In this document: positions 18,343 to 27,220 of the stretch, piece by piece
Layout of the letters: every line of letters starts with the position of its first letter
How positions within the stretch are numbered: the stretch's first letter is position 1
Assembly (NCBI GenBank): GCA_002364535.1
Contig: DEYL01000038.1
Location: 1-60,943 of the forward strand
Source of the DNA: Flavobacteriaceae bacterium UBA3159
GTDB lineage: Bacteria; Bacteroidota; Bacteroidia; Flavobacteriales; Flavobacteriaceae
DNA length: 60,943 bases
Reading direction: 5' to 3'
Notes under the pieces: generated by a model
What the model was told of the DNA's origin: nothing
What the model saw: only the letters and a program-made list of their open reading frames with translations
Database searches by the model: none
Position numbers and translations under genes: made by a program

Positions 18343-20103
18343 ATGTTAAGATCACACCATTGCGGCGCTCTGAATGAAAATCATTCCGACGAAGAAGTTA
18401 CCCTCGCTGGATGGGTACAAAAAGTTAGAAATAAAGGTTTTATCGTCTGGGTCGATATACGTGACCGATATGGCATCACCCAATTGGTTTTTGACCAAGA
18501 ACGCACCCCCGAAATGGTTTATAAAAAATCTTTGGTCTTGGGTCGTGAAGATGTGATCCAGATTAAAGGAAAGGTGATTGAAAGGGAGTCCAAGAATCCG
18601 AGTATGACCACGGGAGGAATTGAGATATTAGTGGAGGAATTGACAGTAATGAATGCCGCCAAAACACCTCCTTTTACTATAGAAAATCAAACAGATGGCG
18701 GAGATGAGTTGCGAATGCAATACCGATATCTGGATTTGAGACGCACACCCGTTAGAGAAAATCTGATCTTCAGACATAAGGTGACCATGGCGGTTCGTAA
18801 TTTTTTGTCCCAAGCGGACTTTATAGATGTAGAAACCCCTTACCTGATTAAATCTACTCCCGAGGGAGCAAGAGATTTCGTAGTACCCTCAAGGATGAAC
18901 AGTGGGCAGTTCTATGCCCTTCCCCAATCTCCACAAACTTTCAAGCAATTGTTGATGATTGCAGGGTTTGATAAATATTTCCAAATCGTAAAATGCTTTA
19001 GAGACGAAGACCTAAGAGCTGACCGACAACCCGAATTTACACAGATCGATTGTGAAATGACTTTTATCGAGCAAGAGGATGTCTTGTTACAATTTGAAGC
19101 GATGATACAACATCTTATAAAGGAAATAAAGGGGGTGACATTGGAAGATTTCCCCAGAATGACCTTTACAGAAGCTATTGAAAAATATGGAAATGATAAA
19201 CCCGATATTCGTTTTGGGATGACTTTTGGTGAACTGAATGCATTGGCACAAAACAAAGGTTTTAATGTCTTTGACAGTCAAGAATTGGTCGTAGGTATTG
19301 CCGTACCCGGTGGAGCAAATATGACCCGTAAAGAGATTGATGCTTGGATCGAATGGGTAAAGCGACCTCAGATGGGTGCCAAAGGATTGGTGTGGGTGAA
19401 ATGCAATGAGGATGGCAGCTATAAATCTACAGTAGATAAGTTTTTTTCGGAAGATGATTTGAGTCAATGGGCGGATGCTACTGGAGCCAAAGCTGGAGAT
19501 TTGATCTTTGTGATGGCGGGAGCGGCTCAAGCCACACGAACACAACTCAGTGCCTTGCGTATGGAGATTGCCGAACAGTTAGGATTGAGAAAATCCGATA
19601 GATTTGCACCCTTGTGGGTGACGGACTTCCCGCTATTGAAATGGGACGATGAAACCCAGCGACACCATGCCATGCACCATCCCTTTACCTCCCCCAAAAA
19701 GGAAGACCTTGAACTACTGGATACCGATCCAGGAAAAGTAATGGCCAACGCCTATGATCTAGTTTTGAACGGAAACGAAATCGGAGGAGGATCGATAAGG
19801 ATACACGATACTGCCTTGCAAGAAAAAATATTTCGTCTTCTTGGGTTCACCGAAAAAGAAGCCCAAGAACAGTTTGGGTTTTTAATGGACGCCTTCCAAT
19901 ACGGAGCACCGCCTCACGGTGGAATCGCTTTGGGACTAGACCGATTGGTAGCCATACTCAGTGGTAGTGAAACCATCAGAGACTTTATTGCGTTCCCCAA
20001 AAATAATAACGGAAGGGATGTCATGATCGATGCACCAGCTATGTTAGAAGATGCTCAATTGGAAGAGTTGTGTCTCAAATCACTGCCCAAAGACCCCTTG
20101 TAA
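18343..20103 (+). CDS. aspS: Aspartyl-tRNA synthetase
   Basis: Charges tRNA-Asp; class II synthetase of the bacterial type (586 residues, with the bacterial GAD insertion domain). An N-terminal OB-fold anticodon domain (GWVQKVRNKGFIVWVDIRDR) is followed by class II motif 2 (FRDEDLRADRQPEFTQID). The GAD domain covers about residues 290-410. Motif 3 is GGIALGLDRLVAILSGS near the C-terminus. It is a single gene with its own promoter and is followed by a small membrane-protein gene. Confidence 0.97.
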   Translation: MLRSHHCGALNENHSDEEVTLAGWVQKVRNKGFIVWVDIRDRYGITQLVFDQERTPEMVYKKSLVLGREDVIQIKGKVIERESKNPSMTTGGIEILVEELTVMNAAKTPPFTIENQTDGGDELRMQYRYLDLRRTPVRENLIFRHKVTMAVRNFLSQADFIDVETPYLIKSTPEGARDFVVPSRMNSGQFYALPQSPQTFKQLLMIAGFDKYFQIVKCFRDEDLRADRQPEFTQIDCEMTFIEQEDVLLQFEAMIQHLIKEIKGVTLEDFPRMTFTEAIEKYGNDKPDIRFGMTFGELNALAQNKGFNVFDSQELVVGIAVPGGANMTRKEIDAWIEWVKRPQMGAKGLVWVKCNEDGSYKSTVDKFFSEDDLSQWADATGAKAGDLIFVMAGAAQATRTQLSALRMEIAEQLGLRKSDRFAPLWVTDFPLLKWDDETQRHHAMHHPFTSPKKEDLELLDTDPGKVMANAYDLVLNGNEIGGGSIRIHDTALQEKIFRLLGFTEKEAQEQFGFLMDAFQYGAPPHGGIALGLDRLVAILSGSETIRDFIAFPKNNNGRDVMIDAPAMLEDAQLEELCLKSLPKDPL

Positions 20104-20137
20104 AAGAAAATTCTTACAAAAGATCCTTTTTTTTGGT

Positions 20138-20380
20138 ATGAAATATTTTTTAAGACTTCTTTTTCTTAGTATACTATTTAGTTTGTCTTTTGGACTTTAT
20201 GTCAATTCTACAGGCAATACTCTGTTGGGAAATAAAATTATTGGATTTACTGTATTGACTGCTGCTTTTGTTTTTATGCCAATTTTTTTGGTGCACCGAT
20301 GGAAGGGAAAACGGCTGAAAGATTACACCTTGTCAAAGGAAAATCTAGATAAACTTCGCAATTTGGATCAAAAAAAATGA
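20138..20380 (+). CDS. Small membrane protein of unknown function
   Basis: Not recognised. The 80-residue product has two hydrophobic segments (about 4-22 and 32-52), a basic hinge HRWKGKRLKDY and a charged C-terminal tail. The open frame extends upstream to 20051 inside aspS, but the ATG at 20138 begins the natural-looking sequence MKYFLRLLFLSILF and lies 34 nt after the aspS stop. It is probably co-transcribed with aspS. It could be a small inner-membrane accessory protein; no function is implied. Confidence 0.6.
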   Translation: MKYFLRLLFLSILFSLSFGLYVNSTGNTLLGNKIIGFTVLTAAFVFMPIFLVHRWKGKRLKDYTLSKENLDKLRNLDQKK

Positions 20381-20439
20381 TCAAATTATGCTTACCCGAC
20401 CAAGAAAGTGTAACTTGCACAAAATTTTTAAATTAAAAT

Positions 20440-20631
20440 ATGACTGGTACAGTTAAGTTCTTTAATGGATCCAAAGGTTATGGATTTATTACCAATGACG
20501 AAACTTCTGAGGATGTTTTCGTTCACGTTTCTGCCCTTGATGGGCTAACACTCCAGGAGGGTGATAAGGTTGAATATGTAGAAGAAGAAGGAAAAAAAGG
20601 GAAGCAAGCTTCGCAAATTTCCCTATTATAA
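20440..20631 (+). CDS. Cold-shock domain protein
   Basis: Single-strand nucleic-acid-binding CSD protein of 63 residues, at the short end for CspA-like proteins (about 63-70). RNP1 is KGYGFI (about 12-17) and RNP2 is VFVHVS (about 27-32). The protein starts MTGTVKFFNGS, where the family usually has F-N-x-x-K-G-Y/F-G. A strong hairpin terminator follows 19 nt after the stop, so this is a monocistronic or last gene. Confidence 0.95.
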   Translation: MTGTVKFFNGSKGYGFITNDETSEDVFVHVSALDGLTLQEGDKVEYVEEEGKKGKQASQISLL

Positions 20632-20650
20632 TATACATTACGACTGCACA

Positions 20651-20676
20651 AAAGCCTCCTATGTGGAGGCTTTTTT
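20651..20676 (+). terminator. Rho-independent terminator after the cold-shock gene
   Basis: A 9-bp stem AAAGCCTCC/GGAGGCTTT (20651-20659 with 20665-20673), a 5-nt loop and a T-run. The same hairpin read on the minus strand lies just past the tadA stop codon and may serve both convergent genes. Confidence 0.85.
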
Positions 20677-21115
20677 ATGCTCTTTTTTTCTGAAAAAAAT
20701 CTTGTATCAATGCCAAGGAAACCTCTGCCATAACACCTCCTTGGACTGAGGCCTTGGGATGAGGATTCAAATGGGCTTGCTGATATCCTCGTTTGGGATC
20801 ATGAGCAGCAAAAACAATTCTACTCAATTGGGACCAATAGATCGCTCCCATGCACATTACACAAGGTTCTAAAGTAACATAGAGGGTACAATCTGAAAGA
20901 TACTTCCCGTTTAAAAAGTTGGCTGCTGAGGTAATGGCCTGCATTTCAGCATGAGCAGTGACATCATTCAAACTTTCGGTCAAATTGTGTGCCCGGGCAA
21001 TGATTCTGTTGTCAATAACAACCACTGCTCCCACTGGAACTTCGTCGGTATCATAGGCCTTTTGCGCCTCGGCCAAGGCTTGTTTCATAAAATATTTATC
21101 GTCAAATATTTCCAC
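20675..21115 (-). CDS. tadA: tRNA(adenine-34) deaminase TadA
   Basis: Zinc deaminase that makes inosine at the wobble position of tRNA-Arg. Motifs: HAEMQAI (zinc His and catalytic Glu) and the two-cysteine zinc motif LEPCVMCMGAI. The downstream segment SRIVFAAHDPKRG is TadA-like. The start is uncertain. The frame is open up to an ATG at 21196, but the product then gains about 27 poorly conserved residues and would overlap the polA promoter region. A GTG at 21115 gives the usual family N-terminus (EIFDDKYFMKQALAEAQ) and 146 residues. An ATG at the KQALAEAQ position is also possible. Confidence 0.88.
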   Translation of the reverse strand: MEIFDDKYFMKQALAEAQKAYDTDEVPVGAVVVIDNRIIARAHNLTESLNDVTAHAEMQAITSAANFLNGKYLSDCTLYVTLEPCVMCMGAIYWSQLSRIVFAAHDPKRGYQQAHLNPHPKASVQGGVMAEVSLALIQDFFQKKRA

Positions 21116-21159
21116 AGGGTGAAAATACAAAACCCCACCTGCGGGTACAAGCGAAACTT

Positions 21160-21167
21160 TATCTTTG
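21160..21167 (+). promoter_or_regulatory. Putative -7 box of polA
   Basis: TATCTTTG matches TAnnTTTG and lies 31 nt before the polA ATG. A -33 TTG was not found at the expected distance, so confidence is limited. Confidence 0.35.
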
Positions 21168-21198
21168 TAACTTGATTCACTAATAAAGCTTCCCATCA

Positions 21199-24027
21199 AT
21201 GAGCGAAAAAAAAAGACTCTTTTTACTGGACGCCTACGCCCTTATATTTAGAGGCTATTACGCCTTTATCAAAAACCCCCGTATCAACTCTAAAGGAATG
21301 AATACCTCTGCCATAATGGGTTTTATGAATTCACTGTTGGATGTTATCAAACGTGAAAAGCCCGACCATCTGGCGGTGTGTTTTGATAAAGGAGGTTCAC
21401 AGGAGCGTACAGAGATGTTTACTGAATACAAGGCTAACCGCGACGAAACCCCCGAGGCAATAGTCATTGCGGTACCATATATCCAAAAAATTCTCGAAGC
21501 CATGTATATTCCCGTGGTCGTAAAAGAAGGCTTTGAAGCTGATGACATCATCGGAACCTTGGCCAAACAAGCTGAAAAAGAAGATTATACGACCTTTATG
21601 GTGACCCCAGATAAAGATTTTGCACAACTGGTTTCAGAAAATATTTTTATGTACCGCCCCGCAAGAATGGGTAACGGTATCGAGATTTGGGGAGTGCCAG
21701 AAGTTCAAGAGAAATTTGAAATCGAAAGACCTGAACAGGTCATTGATTATCTGGGTATGATGGGCGACAGTGTGGATAACATACCTGGACTGCCGGGGGT
21801 AGGAGATAAAACCGCCAAGAAGTTCCTAAAACAATTTGGTAGCATGGAAAACCTCCTCGACAACCTCGATCAAGTGCAGGGAAAACTCAAGGAAAAAATT
21901 GAAGCAAATAAAGACTTGGGTCTTGTATCAAAAAAACTGGCAACCATCATCACCGATGTACCCGTTCAATTCAATGCAAAAGATTGCGAGCTTTCTGACC
22001 CCGATATGGAAGCTGCCACTACAATTTTTGAGGAACTGGAATTCAGGAGGATACAAGAAAACTTTAAAAAGATTTTTACCTTTAGCAGAGAGGATGCTCC
22101 AACAGCTAAAGCCACTACAACAAAAACTCCAAAAAGTACCCCCCCACCTACTGCCCAGTTTGACCTTTTTAATCCCCCTCCTGGGCAAGGAGTAGCAGTG
22201 TCAGAATCTTCAAGAGACAGCCAACATTCAGTTAATCATCAATACCAATGGGTAAATAGCGATGTTGGAAGAGCGCTATTACTAGAAAAACTACTGCAAC
22301 AAAGTAGTGTGTGCTTTGATACGGAAACTACTGGACTGGATGCTCTTAAGGCCGAATTGGTAGGCATTGCTTTTAGTTGGCAGCAGCAAAAAGGTTACTA
22401 CCTCACACTGCCTCAGGACAGTGAAGAAACCCAAACCATTATCGATACTTTTCGACCTTTTTTTGAAAATCCACAAATCGAAAAAATTGGCCATAACCTT
22501 AAATACGATATAAAAGTCCTGCTCAAATACGACCTCAAGGTCGCTGGACCACTCTATGATACCATGATCGCGCACTACCTGATCAATCCCGATATGCGCC
22601 ACAATATGGATGTTTTAGCAGAAACCTACCTGAATTACAGTCCCCAATCCATTACCAAATTGATCGGTAAAAAAGGGAAAAACCAAGGCAGTATGCGCGA
22701 TGTCCCTTTGGACCAACAAACCCAATATGCCGTTGAAGATGCCGACATTACTCTCCAACTCAAACATCATTTTGAAAAGGAACTGGATGAAGCACAAACC
22801 ACCGAGCTCCTCAAAACCTTAGAACTCCCTTTAGTGGAAGTATTGACCGATATGGAAGCTGAAGGAATCAATCTCAATGTAAATTTCCTGAATGAACTGT
22901 CCAAGACTCTGACGGCTGATATTGCGATTTTAGAAAAAGGAATTTTTACCGAAGCAGGGGAAACTTTTAATTTGGCCTCTCCCAAACAATTGGGGGTCAT
23001 ACTTTTTGAAAAACTTAAACTCGTAGATAAACCCAGAAAAACCAAAACCGGACAGTATTCCACCGCCGAGGATATTCTCTCCTACCTGGCCAAGGACCAC
23101 CCCATAGTAGCCAAGATATTAGAATGGCGCTCCCTACAAAAGCTGGAAAACACTTATGTATCGGCTTTACCAAATGACCTCAACCCCCGTACCCAAAGGA
23201 TCCATACGGTTTATAACCAGGCAGTAGCGTCCACCGGACGTTTGAGCAGCAACAATCCCAACCTACAAAACATTCCCATCCGTACCCCAAGAGGGCAAGA
23301 GGTTCGCAAGGCTTTTATCCCCAGAGATAAAGATCACATACTTATGGCTGCTGACTACTCGCAGATAGAATTGCGGATCATCGCTGCCCTGAGCAAAGAC
23401 CCTGCCATGGTCAAGGCTTTTCAGAGCAACGAAGACATTCATGCCGCCACCGCAGCAAGGGTATTTGATGTACCCCCGGAAGAAGTGACCCGCGAACAAA
23501 GAAGCAATGCCAAAACGGTGAATTTTGGTATAATTTACGGGGTTTCAGCCTTCGGTTTAAGCCAACAGACCAAACTGAACCGCACTGAGTCCAAAGAATT
23601 GATCGATACCTATTATGCCAGTTACCCGCAATTGAAACAATACATTGCTGACCAAGTAAACTTTGCCAGAGAGCAAGGCTATGTGGCCACTGTTTTGGGT
23701 CGCCGTCGATACCTAAAAGACATCAACTCCCAAAATGCCATAGTAAGAGGTGCTGCCGAACGCAATGCGGTCAATGCTCCAATTCAGGGTAGTGCTGCTG
23801 ATATTATCAAACTGGCCATGATCCAAATACACCAAAAAATCAAAAAAGAAAATTGGCAATCCAGAATGTTACTTCAAGTACATGATGAATTGGTCTTTGA
23901 CGTGCTAAAAAGCGAAAAAGAAGACTTTGAAAAAATGGTCAAAACCGAAATGGAAAATGCTTTTGATATCGGACTGCCCCTTTTGGTAGACGTTGGTTTT
24001 GGAGATAATTGGCTGGAGGCGCACTAA
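21199..24027 (+). CDS. polA: DNA polymerase I
   Basis: Replication and repair polymerase, 942 residues with all three domains. The 5'-3' exonuclease/FEN domain is at about 1-290 (LFLLDAYALIFRGYYAF; GDSVDNIPGLPGVGDKTA). A Ser/Pro/Thr-rich linker covers about 295-350. The 3'-5' exonuclease has an intact first site FDTETTGLDAL (Asp374) and YAVEDADI, so proofreading is probably active. The polymerase domain has motif A AADYSQIELR (Asp719), the O-helix RSNAKTVNFGIIYG and motif C VHDELVFDV (His895-Asp896). It is divergent from tadA. Confidence 0.97.
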   Translation: MSEKKRLFLLDAYALIFRGYYAFIKNPRINSKGMNTSAIMGFMNSLLDVIKREKPDHLAVCFDKGGSQERTEMFTEYKANRDETPEAIVIAVPYIQKILEAMYIPVVVKEGFEADDIIGTLAKQAEKEDYTTFMVTPDKDFAQLVSENIFMYRPARMGNGIEIWGVPEVQEKFEIERPEQVIDYLGMMGDSVDNIPGLPGVGDKTAKKFLKQFGSMENLLDNLDQVQGKLKEKIEANKDLGLVSKKLATIITDVPVQFNAKDCELSDPDMEAATTIFEELEFRRIQENFKKIFTFSREDAPTAKATTTKTPKSTPPPTAQFDLFNPPPGQGVAVSESSRDSQHSVNHQYQWVNSDVGRALLLEKLLQQSSVCFDTETTGLDALKAELVGIAFSWQQQKGYYLTLPQDSEETQTIIDTFRPFFENPQIEKIGHNLKYDIKVLLKYDLKVAGPLYDTMIAHYLINPDMRHNMDVLAETYLNYSPQSITKLIGKKGKNQGSMRDVPLDQQTQYAVEDADITLQLKHHFEKELDEAQTTELLKTLELPLVEVLTDMEAEGINLNVNFLNELSKTLTADIAILEKGIFTEAGETFNLASPKQLGVILFEKLKLVDKPRKTKTGQYSTAEDILSYLAKDHPIVAKILEWRSLQKLENTYVSALPNDLNPRTQRIHTVYNQAVASTGRLSSNNPNLQNIPIRTPRGQEVRKAFIPRDKDHILMAADYSQIELRIIAALSKDPAMVKAFQSNEDIHAATAARVFDVPPEEVTREQRSNAKTVNFGIIYGVSAFGLSQQTKLNRTESKELIDTYYASYPQLKQYIADQVNFAREQGYVATVLGRRRYLKDINSQNAIVRGAAERNAVNAPIQGSAADIIKLAMIQIHQKIKKENWQSRMLLQVHDELVFDVLKSEKEDFEKMVKTEMENAFDIGLPLLVDVGFGDNWLEAH

Positions 24028-24438
24028 ATTAGAATGATTCAAGCGGATGTGATTACCACAGATCAATCGATCACTGAATGATTTTTTCATAATCATTTAA
24101 AATCAAAGGTCTGATAAATTTTTCTAAAATTCATTAAGCATTCTCCCAATAGAAAAATACATCCTTGAGACAATGAAAGCCGTTTGAAAAAAAGCTTTAT
24201 GGTAATGGTATTTTGCAATCCCAGGGAAAAAACCGAAAATGGAGGTGAAAGGATTTGGAGAGACACTTAAGGGTAAATATTCAAAAGATAGAGCGTAAAT
24301 TCTAGGAGGACTCCAAAACTTTTGAGTTATTAAAATTATAAAACTTACCTACCACTAATAAAAAGGTGAAAATATTTTTACAGAAAACGGAATAATTGTA
24401 AATTTGCAGCCCTGAAAGGGTATTTAAAAAATTTAATC
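24028..24438. other. 411-bp intergenic region between polA and rplM
   Basis: No convincing open frame or tRNA was found. It contains a weak hairpin AATGATT/AATCATT at 24077-24097, just after polA, which may be a poor terminator. A TAAATTTG box lies at 24399-24406 before rplM. The remainder is AT-rich with no recognised structure; an r-protein leader RNA is possible but not shown. Confidence 0.5.
24399..24406 (+). promoter_or_regulatory. Putative -7 box of rplM-rpsI
   Basis: TAAATTTG (TAnnTTTG) lies 32 nt upstream of the rplM GTG start. At the -33 position there is only TTTTTAC, without a clear TTG. Confidence 0.45.
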
Positions 24439-24894
24439 GTGGATACACTGAGTTATAAAACCATTTCGGCCAATGCCAAAACCGTTGACAAGCAGTGGGT
24501 ATTGGTAGATGCCGACAGTGTTCCCTTGGGAAGAGTTGCCTCAATTGTGGCCCTTCACATTCGCGGGAAACACAAAACCAATTACACCCCCCATGTTGAC
24601 TGTGGCGACAACGTCATTGTGATCAACGCCGGAAAAGTAAGTCTTTCGGGAAACAAGTGGAAGCAAAAGCAATACATCCGCCACACGGGATACCCCGGTG
24701 GACAAAGATCACTAAACGCAGAGCAGTTGAATGCCAAAGGCCCTGAGCGTATGATCGAAAATGCCGTAAGAGGAATGTTACCCAAAAACAAACTTGGTGC
24801 AGCTTTGTTCAGAAACCTGAAGGTATTTGTCAGAAGCGACCACAGCCACGAAGCTCAAAAACCCAAGACCATTAATATCAAAGAATATATATAA
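24439..24894 (+). CDS. rplM: 50S ribosomal protein L13
   Basis: Large-subunit protein L13 (uL13), 151 residues. The family core is seen in WVLVDADSVPLGRVAS (about 20-35), the CGDNVIVINAGKVSLSGNKW stretch and RHTGYPGGQR. The start codon is GTG, which yields the flavobacterial N-terminus MDTLSYKTISANAKTVDKQW. Its TAA is immediately followed by the rpsI ATG with no spacer, consistent with the conserved rplM-rpsI pair. Confidence 0.97.
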   Translation: MDTLSYKTISANAKTVDKQWVLVDADSVPLGRVASIVALHIRGKHKTNYTPHVDCGDNVIVINAGKVSLSGNKWKQKQYIRHTGYPGGQRSLNAEQLNAKGPERMIENAVRGMLPKNKLGAALFRNLKVFVRSDHSHEAQKPKTINIKEYI

Positions 24895-25281
24895 ATGGAA
24901 GTCATTCATACCATAGGTAGAAGAAAAACCTCAGTTGCCCGTCTCTACGTTTCCAAAGGAAAAGGAGCTATCACGGTAAATAAAAAAAATTACACCGAGT
25001 TTTTTCCGACTGCCACATTACAATACAAAATCATCCAACCCCTCGCATTGACTGAGAACGAGCGTAATTATGACCTTAAAGTGACCGTAAAAGGCGGTGG
25101 CTACAACGGTCAAGCGGAAGCGGTTAGACTTGCTATTTCGAGAGCCTTGTGCAAAATTGATGAGGAAAACAGAACGGTTCTCAAGCCCGAAGGGCTATTA
25201 ACGCGTGATCCAAGAATGGTCGAACGCAAAAAGTTTGGTCAGAAAAAAGCAAGGAAAAAATATCAATTCTCAAAACGTTAA
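24895..25281 (+). CDS. rpsI: 30S ribosomal protein S9
   Basis: Small-subunit protein S9 (uS9), 128 residues. It has the typical GRRKTSVARLYVSKGKG start, GGGYNGQAEAVRLAISRAL in the middle and the C-terminal basic tail ending QFSKR, which reaches the P-site tRNA. It starts directly at the end of rplM. The stop codon lies in a small inverted repeat (CAAAACG ... CGTTTTG) at 25272-25292, which could attenuate read-through towards rpsB. Confidence 0.97.
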   Translation: MEVIHTIGRRKTSVARLYVSKGKGAITVNKKNYTEFFPTATLQYKIIQPLALTENERNYDLKVTVKGGGYNGQAEAVRLAISRALCKIDEENRTVLKPEGLLTRDPRMVERKKFGQKKARKKYQFSKR

Positions 25282-25364
25282 AAGCGTTTTGGTGCTGATA
25301 AGTTCATTTATTTCATTAAACCCTGTTGCTTGAACCGCCACGGCGGGTACCAGTTTAGCATCTA

Positions 25365-25384
25365 AATAAACCCGAAGGTTTATT
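25365..25384 (+). promoter_or_regulatory. Hairpin in the rpsB leader
   Basis: A perfect 8-bp inverted repeat AATAAACC/GGTTTATT with a CGAA tetraloop, 30 nt before the rpsB ATG. It is not followed by a T-run, so it looks like a leader structure and not a terminator. In other bacteria S2 represses the rpsB-tsf mRNA; whether this hairpin does so here is inference. Confidence 0.45.
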
Positions 25385-25414
25385 GCTACTATCAAGAGAA
25401 CGTAAACTAAAACT

Positions 25415-26305
25415 ATGGCACAAACCAACGTAAAAGACCTGCTCTCTGCAGGCGTCCATTTTGGACACCTAACCCGAAAATGGAATCCCAATATGGCTCC
25501 CTACATCTATATGGAGCGAAACGGGATCCACATCATCAGCCTCTATAAAACAGTGGCTAAGATCGCAGAAGCCTCTGAGGCTTTGAAAAAGATCGCTTTA
25601 TCAGGCCGAAAGATCCTTTTTGTAGCAACCAAAAAACAAGCTAAAGACATTGTAGCCGAATCGGCAAAAAAAATTAAAATGCCTTATATCACCGAGCGCT
25701 GGCCAGGAGGAATGTTGACCAATTTTGTAACCATCCGTAAAGCTGTTAAGAAAATGGCTGCCATCGACCGAATGAAAAAGGACGGAACTTTTGAAACCCT
25801 TTCTAAAAAGGAAAAACTTCAGGTTGACCGACTGAGAGCAAAATTGGATAAAAACCTCGGTTCAATCAACGATATGACTCGTTTACCCGGTGCCCTTTTT
25901 GTTATAGATATCAAAAGAGAACACATTGCGATCAAGGAAGCTCAAAAATTGAAAATTCCGATTTTCGCTATGGTAGACACTAATTCTGACCCTAGAGAGG
26001 TGGATTTCGTAATCCCTGCCAATGACGATGCAACCAAATCCATCGATAAGATCATGTCTTTGATGGTAGACGCGATTCAAGAGGGACTCCAAGAACGTAG
26101 AAACGAAAAAGAATCCCAAGAGCAAGCTGAGACAGAAGGCGCAACGGAAACTGAAAAAACCGAAGCTGTTGTTGAACCGAGACAAGAAACCCCTGCCGTA
26201 GAGGAAGCCAAAGAAGAAACTCCCGTTGCCAAAGCTGCAGAAGAAGCACCCAAAGCTGAAACATCAGAAGACGAAGTCGCTGACGCCGGAGGTGATAAAG
26301 AATAA
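25415..26305 (+). CDS. rpsB: 30S ribosomal protein S2 with acidic C-terminal tail
   Basis: Small-subunit protein S2 (uS2), 296 residues. The core (about 1-228) is normal: MAQTNVKDLLSAGVHFGHLT, ERWPGGMLTNFVTI and ALFVIDIKREHIAIKEA. From about residue 229 onward there is a low-complexity Glu/Ala/Thr-rich tail of roughly 68 residues, absent from E. coli S2 (241 residues). Acidic tails on S2 occur in other Bacteroidota. It is followed by tsf after 20 nt, the common rpsB-tsf order. Confidence 0.96.
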   Translation: MAQTNVKDLLSAGVHFGHLTRKWNPNMAPYIYMERNGIHIISLYKTVAKIAEASEALKKIALSGRKILFVATKKQAKDIVAESAKKIKMPYITERWPGGMLTNFVTIRKAVKKMAAIDRMKKDGTFETLSKKEKLQVDRLRAKLDKNLGSINDMTRLPGALFVIDIKREHIAIKEAQKLKIPIFAMVDTNSDPREVDFVIPANDDATKSIDKIMSLMVDAIQEGLQERRNEKESQEQAETEGATETEKTEAVVEPRQETPAVEEAKEETPVAKAAEEAPKAETSEDEVADAGGDKE

Positions 26306-26325
26306 TTAACCATTATATATTTAGC

Positions 26326-27147
26326 ATGAAAATTACAGCTGCAGAAGTTAATAAACTACGTAAGTCCACTGGAGCGGGCATGATGAACTGTAAAAAAGCA
26401 TTGGTAGAAGCCGAAGGCGATTTTGATAAAGCGGTTGAAAACCTTAGAAAAAAAGGTCAAAAAGTAGCTGCCAATCGTGCCGATAGAGAATCCTCAGAAG
26501 GTGCCGCTTTGGCCAAAGTAAACGAAGATAACACTGCGGGTGTTTTGGTGTCGGTCAACTGTGAAACCGATTTTGTCGCCAAGAATGATGCCTATCAGCA
26601 ACTGGCCCACGCTCTGGCAGATCACGCGCTTAGTTTTGATACCAAAAACGCTTTTCTGTCAAGCGAATTTAAGGGAATGACCGTAGCCGAAAAATTAACT
26701 GAACAAACCGGAGTCATCGGTGAAAAAATTGAAATTGGTGGATTCAGCAAACTCACTGCTCCTTATGTAGGTTCTTACGTACATGCCGGCAATAAAATTG
26801 CCACTTTGGTCGGCCTTTCGGGCATTGTTGACAATGCCGCAGAGATCGCCAAAAATGTAGCCATGCAAGCCGCTGCAATGAACCCCATTGCCCTTAACGA
26901 AGACGATGTAGATGCAAATATAGTTGAAAAAGAAATTGAGATTGTCAAAGATCAATTGCGTCAAGAAGGCAAGCCAGAAGCCATGTTAGACAATATTGCC
27001 AAAGGGAAGATCAAGCGTTTCTTTAAAGACAACACCCTGGTCAATCAAGCATATATCAAAGATGGTAAGATTTCTGTATCCGACTATGTTAAATCTGCTG
27101 ATCCAGATTTAGTAGTAACAGGATTTAAGCGTGTTGCTTTAGGCTAA
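26326..27147 (+). CDS. tsf: Elongation factor Ts
   Basis: Guanine-nucleotide exchange factor for EF-Tu, 273 residues. It begins with the UBA-like N-terminal domain (VNKLRKSTGAGMMNCKKAL, about 8-26). The exchange core motif VSVNCETDFVAKND lies at about 75-88, and the second core subdomain contains GSYVHAGNKIATLVGL. It ends the rpsB-tsf unit and is followed 20 nt later by a clear terminator. Confidence 0.97.
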   Translation: MKITAAEVNKLRKSTGAGMMNCKKALVEAEGDFDKAVENLRKKGQKVAANRADRESSEGAALAKVNEDNTAGVLVSVNCETDFVAKNDAYQQLAHALADHALSFDTKNAFLSSEFKGMTVAEKLTEQTGVIGEKIEIGGFSKLTAPYVGSYVHAGNKIATLVGLSGIVDNAAEIAKNVAMQAAAMNPIALNEDDVDANIVEKEIEIVKDQLRQEGKPEAMLDNIAKGKIKRFFKDNTLVNQAYIKDGKISVSDYVKSADPDLVVTGFKRVALG

Positions 27148-27167
27148 AAGTAATCAAACCAAATAAT

Positions 27168-27196
27168 AAAAGCACCTCCAAAGGAAGTGCTTTTAT
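27168..27196 (+). terminator. Rho-independent terminator after tsf
   Basis: AAAAGCAC pairs with GTGCTTTT (27168-27175 with 27187-27194), with an inner TCC/GGA extension, followed by ATTTTG. Confidence 0.85.
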
Positions 27197-27220
27197 TTTG
27201 TAAAAAACTTAACTTGTGGT

